Source of the DNA: Anaspis maculata
Taxonomy: Eukaryota; Arthropoda; Insecta; Coleoptera; Scraptiidae
DNA length: 64,000 nucleotides
Reading direction: 5' to 3'
Assembly (NCBI GenBank): GCA_949128115.1
Contig: OX421965.1
Coordinates: 37,319,681-37,383,680, forward strand
Each line of letters starts with the position of its first letter. The stretch's first letter is position 1. Both the position numbers and the translations under genes were made by a program. Below, piece after piece: positions 46,716 to 58,312 of the stretch. The notes under the pieces are model-generated. The model worked only from the letters and a program-made list of their open reading frames with translations. It was not told the origin of the DNA and made no database searches.

Positions 46716-47705
46716 TTATTGTAAGAAATGACTGCAAATATTTTCGAACATGTGAATGAAAATTCTTAGAGTCTTGTTAGTACATAGATAGATACAATAA
46801 AATCTTTCATATCTAAGGTAAGGATAGGAGTATGGAACTGTTTAAAAATCTGAAATGAACAAAGCTGTAACCAATAACTAGTGCGTATTTTTATTTGCAC
46901 AAACTTCTCCCATAGGTACATCCTGAAAGGGCCGAGTTAAGTATTAAGATGCACCATTCTGATACTACGCATATGGCTTGGTACATATTTGATCCGGAGA
47001 TATTTGTAGCTTGAAGAGCACTCGTCAGCGGGTGGGCAATGCTGCAAAACTCTCTTGTTAATTTCTTCGGTCGCGCTACCTACACTACTGGCTACCTCTC
47101 GTATTCATTCGTTCTTTCTCAACCTGGTAATCAAAGGGTATTTATTGAAAATTCAAGGTCGGTCAAGTAGAAAATTCTTATAAAATGCTGGCTTGCTAGA
47201 GTCGTTTATATTAGACCCTCAGGTACTTGAAAAATTTCAGTAGGCAGGTGTACTCAATGCAATCGATAATCGCTAACATTTTAGGCTAATACCTTTGAGC
47301 ATTGAAAAACATTAGGTATTTTTATGTAAATTTGTCCATATGTTAATAGTTTTTATTAAAACATCTTTTCAACACATTGAGCTCCTAAATACTTATATCT
47401 TTTATATTTTTTTATTTTTACATTGCCGTACTGGACTGACAAAATTCAGCGCTGATATTTTTCAAGTCGGAGCATTATGTGATAAGCACAAAGTAATTTT
47501 TAAATAAAGTTTCTATTTATATAATAATTATTGATTATCTGCTGGCTCCGTGAATATGTGCATATGATACTAAAAATTCCTGTTCAGACACGATCTTTCA
47601 GGTAAAAAAAATTAATAGCTCAGGGCTTTTCAGGTAAGAAGTTACGAACAACCACCCAGTCGACAGGTGGTGGTGGTGCGTTTGCATTCGTTATCTAGCA
47701 GCCTC

Positions 47706-47740
47706 ATGGGTTGGTGCTGTGCCGTGTTTGTGTTTTTCGT
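47706..47740 (+). other. Candidate first exon with hydrophobic leader
   Basis: ATG at 47706 in gcctcATGG starts MGWCCAVFVFF and runs into a strong donor-like sequence, CGT|GTAAGT (47741). The peptide resembles the start of a signal sequence. A possible acceptor, tttcgatacag, lies near 47883. Joining the two would give only a short protein. The mirror is at 41813-41847. On the other strand of the left arm a second good donor (CCAG|GTGAGT, 41033) is found. All are unproven. Confidence 0.25.
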
Positions 47741-47855
47741 GTAAGTTTAATTTTCACTATGTTTATGCGGACAATTCATTTATTTAAGTACATATTTTTA
47801 TGGAAACACATTACTATATGTACGGGTTATATTTAGAAAAAAATTTAACTCTCTT

Positions 47856-48272
47856 TTGACAAAAAAATTCTATTTCGATACAGGCCCCTGGTCGATAGTT
47901 CCGGATTTTTGGAAACGACTGCAAAGCCGCGGCTCGCTGTATATTATACCTACCCCACGCAAAGCTAAGCCAATTCCATCGATCTTTTTCAATGTAATGT
48001 CTCATGCTTATGCAAAAAAAAAAATCACCCACAGATTCGATGGTCAAACTTTATTGAAAAAAAAAATCAATCTCTTGTTAAAACTCTGTGGAATGACTAC
48101 AGTTGATGGAAAAAAGACTGGTTACGCGGATAAACAGTATAGATTGTTCAAATTCAAACTTATTACCACGGTTTACATGGTGGATATTGTCACGCCACTC
48201 ACGACCTTAAGGGCCTTGCGACAATTAGCATGTTTTATTTTCAATAATTATGCTCCCGTAATACCGTCATAA
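47856..48272 (+). other. Unrecognised 138-codon frame, right arm copy
   Basis: Mirror of 41281-41697. The frame is open for at least 50 codons further upstream without ATG. Its beginning (GPWSIVPDFWKRLQ) overlaps sequence that is also present, diverged, at 4780-4850, which argues for an older repeat rather than a host gene. Confidence 0.3.
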
Positions 48273-48861
48273 CCTTATAAATTATAAGAAAAAAGGCCTT
48301 CAACCAATTCCCTGTTGGCAAGAGCCGTTATTTTGGGTGCGACTTCTCAGGTAGTTGAAATGCATATACCTACAAACAATAAGCCTCACGGTCGTGGAGG
48401 CATATTCACTCGTTCATTTTCCGTACCCCCCAACAATACTATGTCTTATGAAACTTGTATTATAATATCCTGTTAGACATAACATACAATTTTTGATTTT
48501 TTTTTTTTGTAGTACTCACCTGGAATGTTCTCATCACAACTACAATAACTAGAATTATACTGTCAACCTGATCCAGTTACTGAATTCACACTATCAACGA
48601 TTCTCTCTAAGAGCCAACAGTGGGCCCTTCGCCTTCCCAGCACCCGAGAATAGAAGTGATGTCGTTTGCAAAGTGAAAATAATAAAACTGAGCTATAAGA
48701 ATTCCAAGCTACTCAATTTTGGCTCCATGAAGGAGTTAATTGTGTCCAATAATGATGACGATGATTCCAACAATTTGCCTCGCGACCGGCACATCAGAAC
48801 TGCCGACCATCAAGTTGTCGTGTTAAGTGTACTTCGACTTTGGGTGAATGATGTTTGTACT

Positions 48862-49784
48862 GAGAAATTGTATTAAAAATGTACCTCGATTTCAGGTCAT
48901 TGATATTTGTGTGATCAACCCTATAAATTCGTTTATTATAATTTGTTTGTGCCTCAATTCAAATTTCAAATAATTTTATATGGTATAATCAACTAAGAAA
49001 TTGTATTAAAAGTACCTACTCCTATTTTAAAGTATTCAATGTTTGTGTAATCAGCTATAAAAATCGCTCATGAACACCTGTTTTGGCCTTATTTGAATTT
49101 CGCGTAATTGCCTATGTAAGTAACTAAGAAATTGTATTGAATGTACCTACTTCGATTTTGAGTAATTCAAGTTTGTATTATTCAACACTGTAAATTTGTT
49201 TATGATCACCTCTTCGTGTCCTATTTTGAATTTCATGTAATTGTATATTATGTAATCAACTAAGAAATAGTCAAATGTACTTCGATTTTATGTTCGTGTG
49301 CATATCTTCTATGTATAATCAACTATGTAAATTTGTTTATTATCACCTGTTTGTGCCTTATTTCAAATTTCATGTAATGGTATGCGGTAATCAGCTGGGA
49401 AATTGTATCAAATGTACTTCGATTTCAAGTGAATAATGTCTGTATACTTAGCTATGAAAAGTCATTCATGCTCACCTGTTTGTACCTTATTTTAAGTTTC
49501 ACGTAATTGTCTATGTAAGCAACTAAGAACATGTATTAGATGTTTTTCGATTATAGGTAGTTGATGCCTGTATACTCAGCTATGAAAAATCGTTCACGAT
49601 CACCTGTTTGTGCCTTATTTCAATTTGACGTAATTGTCTATGTAAGCAACTAAGAAATTTTATCGAACGTACTTCGATTTCAAGTAATTTTAGTAATCAA
49701 TGTTTGTATGTATAATCAATACTGTAAATTTGTTTATGATCACCTGTTTGTGCTTTATTTTGAATTTAATATAATTGTCTATGT
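48862..49784. repeat. Subterminal tandem array, about seven units (right arm)
   Basis: Mirror of 39897-40690 with one additional unit at about 49374-49502 (it includes ggtatgcggtaatcagctgg), which has no partner in the left arm. This 129-bp difference accounts for the offset between the two arms. Confidence 0.8.
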
Positions 49785-50380
49785 AAGCAGTTATGTGAAT
49801 TAAACTACGAATAAATCATGATGTTGAGGTCTTACCCTGAACTGTATGTAATTATTGTCTATGTAACTAGCACAGTATATTGGTCTGTCAATAAAATGGT
49901 TCTATTTGCTTGCGTTTATATACCAAAAATAACTATTGAAACCAAACCACTTGAGAGTTTGCAAGGGTTAAGATACAATGAGGAGTGCTTTAGTAGGTAT
50001 AGGGAATTCAAACATCCCGCGCTTTCAAGCTAACAAATGTCTCCAGCCAAACACAATCTGTGACCTAGCCTGTCAAATCCAAATTCCACGTACTTTTCAA
50101 ATTTCCCGCACGTTAAAATCCCCCACATGTCAAATGCCGGTAATACAGAATAAATGCTTGACGATCAGTCAAAAAAGTCACTAGATTCAGTGATAATAAC
50201 CAAAAGTCACCAGATAAACTGAAAACTTTTCAAATTTCCCGCGCCACCTGTCAAATGCCGGTAATGCAGATCCAATGCTTAACGACCTGTCAAAAAAGTC
50301 ACTAGATTCAGTGTTGCCAACCAAAAGTCACCAGATAAAAGTCCCTAGAAACGTCTGCCTCAACTGCCGCCATACCTACT

Positions 50381-50386
50381 CAACTG
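50381..50386. repeat. 6-bp target duplication of the giant palindrome (right)
   Basis: CAACTG, followed by caagcttgacc, which continues the host repeat exactly as in the uninterrupted copy near 400. Confidence 0.85.
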
Positions 50387-51169
50387 CAAGCTTGACCTTG
50401 GACTTGACGTTGACATGACGTTGACATTTGGTCCCAAGCCTATGTCGCGCCCTCTGGAATGCGTTTGCGAGAATGCCTCCCATTCTTGTAGGTGGTCTAG
50501 TTTCGAAGAAAATACAATAATTTTAATTGGGCGATACACAAGAATTCGAAAATTCATGGCCGACAAAACAAATCACTTCAGATGAAAAAAATACACTTTC
50601 GCTGGGCTTTCCATTGATGTGTCGCTGATGTCTGTACCTGGTCCAGTAAGCCAGATATCCTGTCTTACAGTCCAGCAAACACAATAATCGGAATTCATGA
50701 CGTCACCGATCACACACTTGTTAATTTTAACATCAGCCAGTATCTATTGCTATGGTGAGTCCAGGTATGATGAGTGAAAAAGTCCTAGTAACGGCTAGTG
50801 TTGAGATCGGCAAGTGTGTGATCGGTTACGTCATGGATTCCGATTATTGCGTTTGCTGGACTGTAAGACAGAGTATCTAGCTTACTGGGCCAGGTACAGA
50901 CATCAGAGATACATCAATGAAAAGCCCAGAGGAAGAGATTTTTTTTTCATCTGAATTATTTTGTTCTGTCGGTCATGAATTTTTGAATTCCTGTGACTCG
51001 TCCGATTAAAATTGCATTTTCTTGAAAACTAGAGCACCTACAACCATCGGCGCCCGGCGCCCCCTCAAAAGAAAGCTTAAAGATCAGGCTTCTCCCCAAT
51101 TGATTTTTTTGTTGCCTTGATATTTTCTGAGAAAATCGCGCTGGGTTGTTTTAGCTGGGACACCCTGTA

Positions 51170-54100
51170 TGAGGATGGCATCTGAAACATACTTTGGCGA
51201 ATTCCTTTCTTCATCCCCTTCGCCACCACCCACACCTACTTTCAAAATTTAAATGACATATCATTTACTTGGTGGTAAATTAATTGATAAAAAAAAATTG
51301 AATTCCCCTTGCTGATTTTTTTTGAGAAATATTGATCCCACCCCCTTTCTTGCTGAAATTCTTCAAGTGTCTAATTTATTGTTTTTTGTGACCTATCAAT
51401 TTCTCCTCAATGTAGTCAACGTGATCCTGCATAGCATCGGGAAAGAGAATTTTCAGTGGAAAAAGTGCTACCCAAATTCGCCCCTCCGCTACACCCCAAT
51501 CTAAAATTTTTAAAAACTATAGTACTATAGTCTGTAGACCTGCTTTGTGATATAACAAATTAAAAGGAATTACATGTTTGTTTTTAACAATACATTCGGC
51601 ATTCGGCACAATTGGACATTCGAATAATTTTAGAAGGAAAAAAGGAGTTTTGAAAATTTTGAAAATATCCAAAAAAAAAAAACAATTTTCTTCAATTTGG
51701 TGTAGGTATAACAAAGTAGATAGTGCCATTTTGAAGTTTGGAGTTGGAGTGGAGGGAGCGACGAAGTGAATTTTATTAGCACTTTTTCCAAAAAAAATAT
51801 CTCCGATGCCATACCGGATGACGTTGACACCACTGAAGAGAATACAGGGGGGTCTATAATATCAAATTGGCCGTTCAGAGAATTTTATGAATGAGTGGGG
51901 TTTAAAATTCAAAAAATAATTTTTTTAGAGAGAGAATCTGATTATCTTTAATTTAATGTTTTGCAAAGTAGGTAGTGTCATTTGAAATGTCAATATTGGG
52001 GTGGGTGGGAGCGAAGAAGTTAATGATAGAAATTCGCCAATGTACCGTATGTTCATTTAAAACTTCAATAAAGGGAGGCTGTGACGCAGGCCATTCGATC
52101 CGAAAACGGCCAGGTCATCATCGGTCCACGGCCTCCCATTATTGAATTTTTTAATGAACATACTGTATGTTTCAGATGTTTCCCTATAGATCTAAAAATC
52201 GACCTGTTTTTGCTCAATGAAATATTCGCTATAAGAATCGGGAGCTACTACGGGTGGATGGTTTTAAAATGATCACCCGGTATAACCAGGTTCATTTCTT
52301 ATTCAGATTAGATATACATACTTCACTTTTTGCGAAAGCTCGTATAATATTAATGAAGTAAGTATATACAAGCTCGTATATAAAGAAACAGGAGGAACTT
52401 CGACGTAAGCTTTAAATTGAAAGCTGACTTATGTATGTACTTCCACTGCTGAAGTTGTGCGACATTTCATGAAAACAGAATGTTGCTAGCAGACTCAAGC
52501 ATAATAAACATCAAAGTCTAGTTTTGGTAGTTAGGTTGGTAGATGAATAGTTAAGTGAAATATTATGTTTAGAAGTATGAATACTATACTTTTTGCAAAT
52601 TAGCTCCATACAAGCTTTTCAAACAAGCACAGTACACAAACTTTACATTAAACATTTCATACACATTCACATACAGGCTGGTCCCATAAATATTGCAATT
52701 TATTTTCGAGTTTATTATTAAGGGTCGAAAGATGGTCCTTCTTCCCTTCTAGTTTTCGTAACTTTGAAAAATTCGAATTGCTGATTTCTTAGTAGTTTTT
52801 TGAAAAATAGATGATTCTACTTGACAATCGTAATATAATAATAAGGAATACCAACATTCGCAATACGTCATAGGATATTTAGAATGGATGCAACTCTCAT
52901 TTCTGTGGGCTTCATAGGAGAGTCCATGATTATTATATCGTAGTGTAGTACTTACTGTCTGAATGCGATACATTATGTAATACGCATCCTGTATAATGCT
53001 CTTTTCTCACTGGATTACCACCTCCCTACTGACAGCAGTTGATTATTCATATTTTCCTTTGGTGTCTTCGCCTGCGGCAGTCTCAATAAAGCTTGGATCC
53101 AAATAATTGAACTTCCGTCCCAATTTCCTCTGATGCAGACGTAGTGTATGGGTGTCTTATTCGATATTCATGAGCAAGAATTGAATTTCAAGGCTAATGA
53201 TCGAGTATTTTGAAAATACAATGGTCAGGTATCTACAATATTAATTATGTACCAGGAGCACAATATTGCAAACATCAAAATTTTTGTCGTTAGAAAAAAA
53301 GCGACAGGGTGGTCTTGTTTCATTGAAATTATAGTACAACGAATAAAAGTCTTGGTTCTTGGCTTCATGTGAATGTACTACGAAAGGTGTCCTTCATGGC
53401 TATGACATTTTTTCTTTGGAGTTACAAAAAATTTGATGTATGTAATACAGTGCTCACAACATTTGATGTCAAACCAGAAGATGCATCAGACGAATCAATA
53501 TTTTTCCAGAAAAGTCTCTTCACAGGTGGCATTTTGGGCAGAATTCTCTCAAAAATTTTGTCTTTTTTCAAATAATTTATTCCTCAATTGTCTTATCTAA
53601 TAGTTAGGATAGAAAAGTTGAAATTTTTTTGATGTCGGCGCGTCGGACCTACTTACCCCATAATTAATTACACTTTAATCAATCGGCGTTCTTGGTTGTT
53701 GTATTTTTGTGAACCTAAAATAATGAGAGATTATAATAATAAGTTATAATTTTGGAAATATCACGGCGATTAGAACTTGAGTGCTCCTGGAACAATGAAA
53801 TTAACAAAGCTCACGTTTATTAGTAGCCAAAGCTTCGAGAAGCTTTTCCCTCGAAGAGATTTTTATGCCAGCAAAACACAATTGCTATCAATAATAATCA
53901 TTAACTAGTTCATTGACCTGTTTCTTTAATGTTTAAGCGGGAGAATCGAGTAAGAGCACGTATCGTATAACGGTCCAAACGGCAACAATGGGGCACATGG
54001 TGCTAAAAGTGTTTATGCTGGGGGTGTGTAAATCTTTTTGTGTTGTGTTCTTTTGGGTATAACGCGTGAAAGCGCAGTTGATTCACTTGACCTTCAATGG

Positions 54101-54291
54101 CCTCTTGAAGTGTGACTAGTAGGTAAATTTAGGGTACCTATTCAAGCAACGTACTACAAAGTATGAACGGAAGTATGGATTCATAGCATCCATCAATGAA
54201 CTATCAGCTCGACTGAAAAACACGCACAAAAAATTTGAGAAATCCAGTAAGAGCCATGCTGGGTTCATCTAGATCATAATATCCTGAATAA
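51170..54291. other. No gene recognised; one short hairpin
   Basis: AT-rich sequence. A hairpin of about 135 bp at 52038-52172 pairs gtatgttcatttaaaacttc with attgaattttttaatgaaca and gggaggc with gcctccc. A lone repeat terminus, cgacagggtggtc, is near 53304. Frames here (for example 53369-53575) have no recognisable domain and none continues the opsin. Confidence 0.45.
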
Positions 54292-54900
54292 AATAAATAA
54301 TAATAATAATAATAATAAATGGACTTTATTCAATAAATGAATATTAAATGAAGAGGGGCGAAGTCTAGCACAATTGCTATTCTACTTAACCCTCTCAACA
54401 TGTTACAAAATAAAATATGACAAGAAAAAATGCATAGCAGACAAAACAAAAAAAACAAGCAATAAATTCTTAACACATGAATTATATGGAATGAGGGAGG
54501 AAAACAAAATCAATTGCTAATTTTCATCACAAGAAAATAATGTAAAAAATTATAGTAAGAAATCAAATGTGAGAAATTAACACAAAATTGAACAAAAATT
54601 AACACAAAATTAAATAGAAATCTGTATCCTCAGTGCAAGAGGATAGAGCAAGAAGGAAAGATAACAGCAATTAAGCTAAAGTAAGAAAGAAAAAAAACAA
54701 CTGTAGGGACAGATTTAATCAATGGTCAAAAAGCCGCAGGGAAGAGAAGCATAAAGAAATGAGTTGAAAGTCCAATTCCACCGGGAAAATCTAGTAAGCC
54801 ACCCTCGAGGCCACCCTGCTATGTTTATCCATTGCAAAAAAAAATATCTACAATGCCGCAAAGATGCTAGGTTTTACCTTTGGAAGGGAAACGTGCTATG
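54292..54900 (-). mobile_element. Possible LINE 3' end on the minus strand
   Basis: An ATA/AAT microsatellite (54292-54320) adjoins tttattcaataaatg, and the next several hundred bases are very A-rich with little coding potential. This resembles the tail and 3' UTR arrangement of LINE 1 and LINE 2 in this window. No protein-coding part is left, so the call rests on arrangement only. 54900-56069 shows no gene. Confidence 0.35.
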
Positions 54901-56069
54901 TTTTTCCACTGTAAAGTAGACTAGAAATGCACTTACTAGGAAATTCCATACGTTTTAATTTATTCATTTTTTTGAATATTGATCCAAAACTAATATCTAA
55001 GTGAAGGAAATACTTAGAAGATTCCGAATATGTGAAAAACTCATTTTACCAAAAAATGTGGGTTACTAGGTTTTACCTTTTCACGGGAGATTTGCGGTCG
55101 TTGTAAAGTGGACGACAGTTGACAGATTTTTTAATCCTGACCTAAACGTGCATGACAGCAAGCCAACTCGTCGACACGTCGACATTGTCGTCTACTTCAT
55201 AATGGCCGCGCACAATCGTACATATTTTCAGGTCTTTTGAGAAAATCACCTAAAGATGTTGTGTCTACCATGTTGAAGTTCTCAGGCCTCGCATGATTCG
55301 TTGCCTCGGCTCATAATCAAAAAGGCAGATTAAGCAAAAAAAATATACTATTTTGGCATTTATGTATGAATTACACTTGAAATCATTCTTTTACCTCTCG
55401 GAGATTCTGAATAAAATTTTACTACATGATAATTTTCTACTCGACTTTTTCGAGAATACCCAAATCTTCCTAGAACAATTGCTTCTGTTTCACTGTTTCC
55501 ATCGGATGTCACCACAATCCCCAATTTCAAGAAAGTCGTCAAACTACGATAATTTCGTTAGCGCATCAATATATGAGATGTTATCTTATTTATTCCCGAC
55601 TGAGCAGCCATTCAGTAATCCTCTTACCTACTCACCAATATATTGTGCGACAATCGACAATGCAACCAACCGCAAAAATTAGATTAATTAGAACTCTGTA
55701 ACTACCTAAATACAATAATTAGGTGCGAGCTCTGCTGAAATAAGCAGACTTGATTAAACAAAAACAGATTGTCCATGCGAAACTAATTAAGAACCAAATT
55801 TCAAATTAATCGCATTTCCATGAAAATGTATTTCCCAACAAAAGAATAAATTTTCATGCAAAATATTATTCAGCTCTTATGTGCAGTACAGTCATGGACC
55901 TGTACTCAAACTGGACTGCTGTTCGGGGGATTAGGCCGGATAATAAACAACTCCATACGGGCGCCATCATTTTCACCCCCGATCTCTCATATTATGTCAC
56001 TGCTTTGAATCTACATTTTGTTGTATGTATAATGAAAAAGATGAAAACTTTTGACCATTATCGGAATAA

Positions 56070-56905
56070 AGGTTATTGGACAGGAAGCTGGTACCTAAAA
56101 ACTTACGTCATGAGGTACATGATTGTCAGCCTGTAGGTCTAATGTGCGTTGATAAGGTTGTTGAAAATTGCTTTGTCTCACATGTCAGATCGAGGCCTTT
56201 GGGCTGGTATAAGCTTGTCAATTTTCGAAAAAATGGCCAAAAATTTATGTCATCCGGTACCAACGAAATTTCGTGTGAGAACATCCCCTTAATCGAAAAT
56301 CTGGTCGTAAGAGGACCAAAAGTTATCAATTTTTTCGCAGGCGTTTTGTTCACTAACCCACTAAATGTGATGTATATACCTATATTTGTAATCAGGATGA
56401 AAGACGGAATCGATTTCCATGTTAAAATACAGGGTGAACGATTGGGGAATTTTTTTTTCGATATTGCACCCTGTAAGCGATGTGCCATTGAAAATTTTTG
56501 TGGACAGATTCGAAACCTAAGTAAAAAATCATGTAAGGATCGTTTTCAATTCCTAAAATTATGTCAAAGGAGAAGTCTCCAGGAGGAGGTAAATTTTGGC
56601 CTTTTTTGAAAATTTCAAACCTGTCTTATGGGCCGTCGGCCCCTAAAAATTTTGTCTTATGACCCGATTTTTGATTAACGGGATGTTTCCACACAAAAGC
56701 CCGTTGGTCTCATTCATGTAGGTACCTTATGACGTAAATTTTGGCCATTTTTCGAAAAATGACAAGCCTATACCAGCCTAAAGGCCCCAGTCTGATATGT
56801 AAGACAAAGAAATTTTCAACAACCTTATCAACGCACATTAGACCTATAGGATTGGAATCATGTACCTTATGACGTAAGTTTTGAGGCACCAGTTCCCTGT
56901 TCATA
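56070..56905. mobile_element. Foldback of about 840 bp
   Basis: The left side (acttacgtcatgaggtacat, ggtctaatgtgcgttgataa) pairs with the right side (atgtaccttatgacgtaagt, ttatcaacgcacattagacc). The outer ends ggacaggaagctggt and accagttccctgttc also pair. The frames 56076-56609 (+) and 56126-56488 (-) are opposite reads of the arms. A CAGGGTG...CACCCTG pair (56432-56472) lies inside. Confidence 0.75.
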
Positions 56906-56973
56906 TGCACATCGCAGAAGCTTTAAAGCAGTCGGGCTACTGTTTTTTTTTGCTAGACACTAATGTATGATTT

Positions 56974-57498
56974 TGTTACGGGTTTCGGGTTTTGGTTCGT
57001 TTATAATCGAAACGATCGTTTAAAACACATACTGTTTATTATTGCGTACTACTATTGATACACGTTAATTTGCAATTGATTAAATCGCTTTGAATAACTT
57101 CACCTTTTAGCCTGCTCGTTGTCGCTTTGGATTTAATACTGGTCCGTCAGCCGATCGATCAGTGCTTACATATATACCTCCAAATCTTATTCTGGAACTT
57201 TCCGCCGGTTTTCCGGAAAAATCCACATTGATCGCGGCATATAACTTCAATGCGACTCTCGAACAATCCTACACCTTCGCTTGCATTACTGCAGGTTCTT
57301 GACGCGGCGCCTAAGCCAATTGGGCTGATGTACCTTACCCGCCTGTTGATATATCTCATGTTATTTCGAACCAGGCAGATCCTACGCGTATGCTCTCGAA
57401 TGCACTAGAGCTTCACAACTCGTACTGCTGCGATCGACCGGTCTAGAAAGATCATCACGTGTGCTCTCGAATGCACACGAGGGTCGCCACTCGTAACA
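56974..57498. mobile_element. Possible solo LTR (525 bp)
   Basis: Begins TGTTACGGGTTTCGGG and ends CACTCGTAACA, giving TG..CA ends with a short inverted TGTTACG/CGTAACA, a form common in Ty3/Gypsy LTRs. No matching 5-bp duplication is visible (gattt on the left, atatg on the right), and no second LTR or internal region is present. Short internal repeats (gctctcgaatgca near 57390 and 57462) are seen. Confidence 0.35.
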
Positions 57499-57834
57499 AT
57501 ATGAAGCAATAAACATATTTGTATTTAAAGCTGTCTCAGCGAACAATCCTGGGCAAATTCAGCAAATTCTATTTTCATTTTCTGAAATCTTGATGCAATA
57601 CCAAATTTGTTTGTATCATACTTTCTTCTTGATGATGGTGTTTCAAAAATCTATGACTGTTTCCGTTACTTTCCATTCATTGGTTTTGGTGAGAGAGTTT
57701 TCGATGATTGGTAGGTTAGGAAACTACAACTCTACTAGGAGTTGAATTGGTGAAATAAGGCGTTGCGGAATCAATTCCAACGAGTTTATTTCTTCGCAAA
57801 AATTCACCATTCAGGTCTGTTTCGAATAATACAG

Positions 57835-58020
57835 GGGAGGAGCTTGTGGGCTGGTAGTCAGCGCGGTCGACTACCACTCCAGAGGTTTCGGGTTCAATCC
57901 CCGCTTCGCCTCGAAAACAAGCTTCTTGGTTTAGTTGGAGTGGAGTGGAGTGGAGTAAAATACGAACGATGGTGCCGACCCCATGCGATGTTGGTGGTCG
58001 TTAAATGGTACCAGAGATCA
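57835..58020 (+). mobile_element. tRNA-derived SINE
   Basis: A tRNA-like head holds an A-box-like word (tgtgggctggtagtcagcg, about 57845) and, about 30 bp on, a B box (gggttcaatcc, 57890-57900), the internal promoter pair of RNA polymerase III. The 3' stem ccgcttcgcc follows. The body includes ggtgccgaccccatgcgatg, shared with a fragment near 34914. It also has a GGAGT short tandem repeat (57941-57957). The acceptor stem does not pair well, so it is not a functional tRNA gene. Confidence 0.65.
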
Positions 58021-58101
58021 TGAAACGGTACCTGATATTCCTGAAGAATTCCACGTACAGTTGGAGTTTTTGCTCCACGGTGTAAATGTATAATCTATAG
58101 A

Positions 58102-58312
58102 TCACTTTACATTCACACTCAACTTCCCCACAGTATCCCGTTCGCGTGGCGTGAAAACCCTGCACCTCGGGCAGAAGGATCTCGTGTATAGGACAAGATA
58201 ACAGGCGCTGCACATATACCGAAGCCAGGTCCGTGCGCGAAACTCATCAAACGTAACACAATATACATGAAAATATTCCGCTTTTGTAGCATCTTCTCTA
58301 GATTGTACTGGT
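58102..58312 (-). other. Unrecognised coding-like fragment next to the BEL LTR
   Basis: Open on the minus strand from the LTR edge to a stop at 58102. The translation includes EYFHVYCVTFDEFRARTW and a CPRC motif followed by TPRERDTVGKL. No family recognised. The start is lost because the frame begins inside the LTR. It may be a piece of another element or of a host exon. Confidence 0.3.

Larger units (their letters stand above)
39301..50380. mobile_element. Giant palindromic element, 11.08 kb, AG..CT ends
   Basis: Starts AGTAGGTATGGCGGCAG and ends with its exact complement CTGCCGCCATACCTACT. The left arm is 39301 to about 44578, the right arm about 44976-50380, and the loop about 0.4 kb. Mirrored positions sum to 89681 in the outer part and to 89552-89554 further in; the shift is one extra 129-bp repeat in the right arm plus single-base homopolymer differences. 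Frames of 64-138 codons translate identically in both arms. The 6-bp duplication and AG ends fit Maverick/Polinton-type insertion (Dada elements also make 6-7 bp duplications). None of the Maverick genes (protein-primed DNA polymerase, retroviral-type integrase, packaging ATPase, capsid) is recognisable, so it would be non-autonomous or something new. Confidence 0.88.
38055..51167. mobile_element. Older foldback (about 2.0 kb) hosting the giant palindrome
   Basis: The left end CAGGTGTCCCAGCTAAACCA pairs with the right end ending agctgggacaccctg, with TA on both sides (38053-38054, 51168-51169). The arms pair over about 38055-38180 and 51040-51167 (gagggggcgcc with ggcgccccctc). Removing 39301-50386 leaves about 2.03 kb. 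A separate inverted pair lies in the right part (about 50487-51040: cttacagtccagcaaacaca with tgcgtttgctggactgtaag). A diverged copy without the big insertion is at 320-1654. Confidence 0.82.

Noticed and set aside
39301..50380. Assembly artefact (fold-back of reads) as the cause of the giant palindrome
   Set aside because: The two flanks are different parts of one host repeat, with CAACTG on each side and an intact paralogous site; the arms also differ by a 129-bp unit. Read-level confirmation is still needed.
53369..53575. Next opsin exon in the frames at 53369 or 55353
   Set aside because: Neither begins with the expected Ser-Cys continuation or shows TM5 features; no matching phase-2 acceptor was seen.
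56076..56609. 177-codon plus-strand frame
   Set aside because: Opposite-strand frames cover the same foldback arms (56126-56488 and 56710-56910 read similar peptides); a consequence of the inverted repeat.
57841..57915. Functional tRNA gene
   Set aside because: The B box is good, but the acceptor and anticodon stems do not pair properly and a SINE body follows directly.
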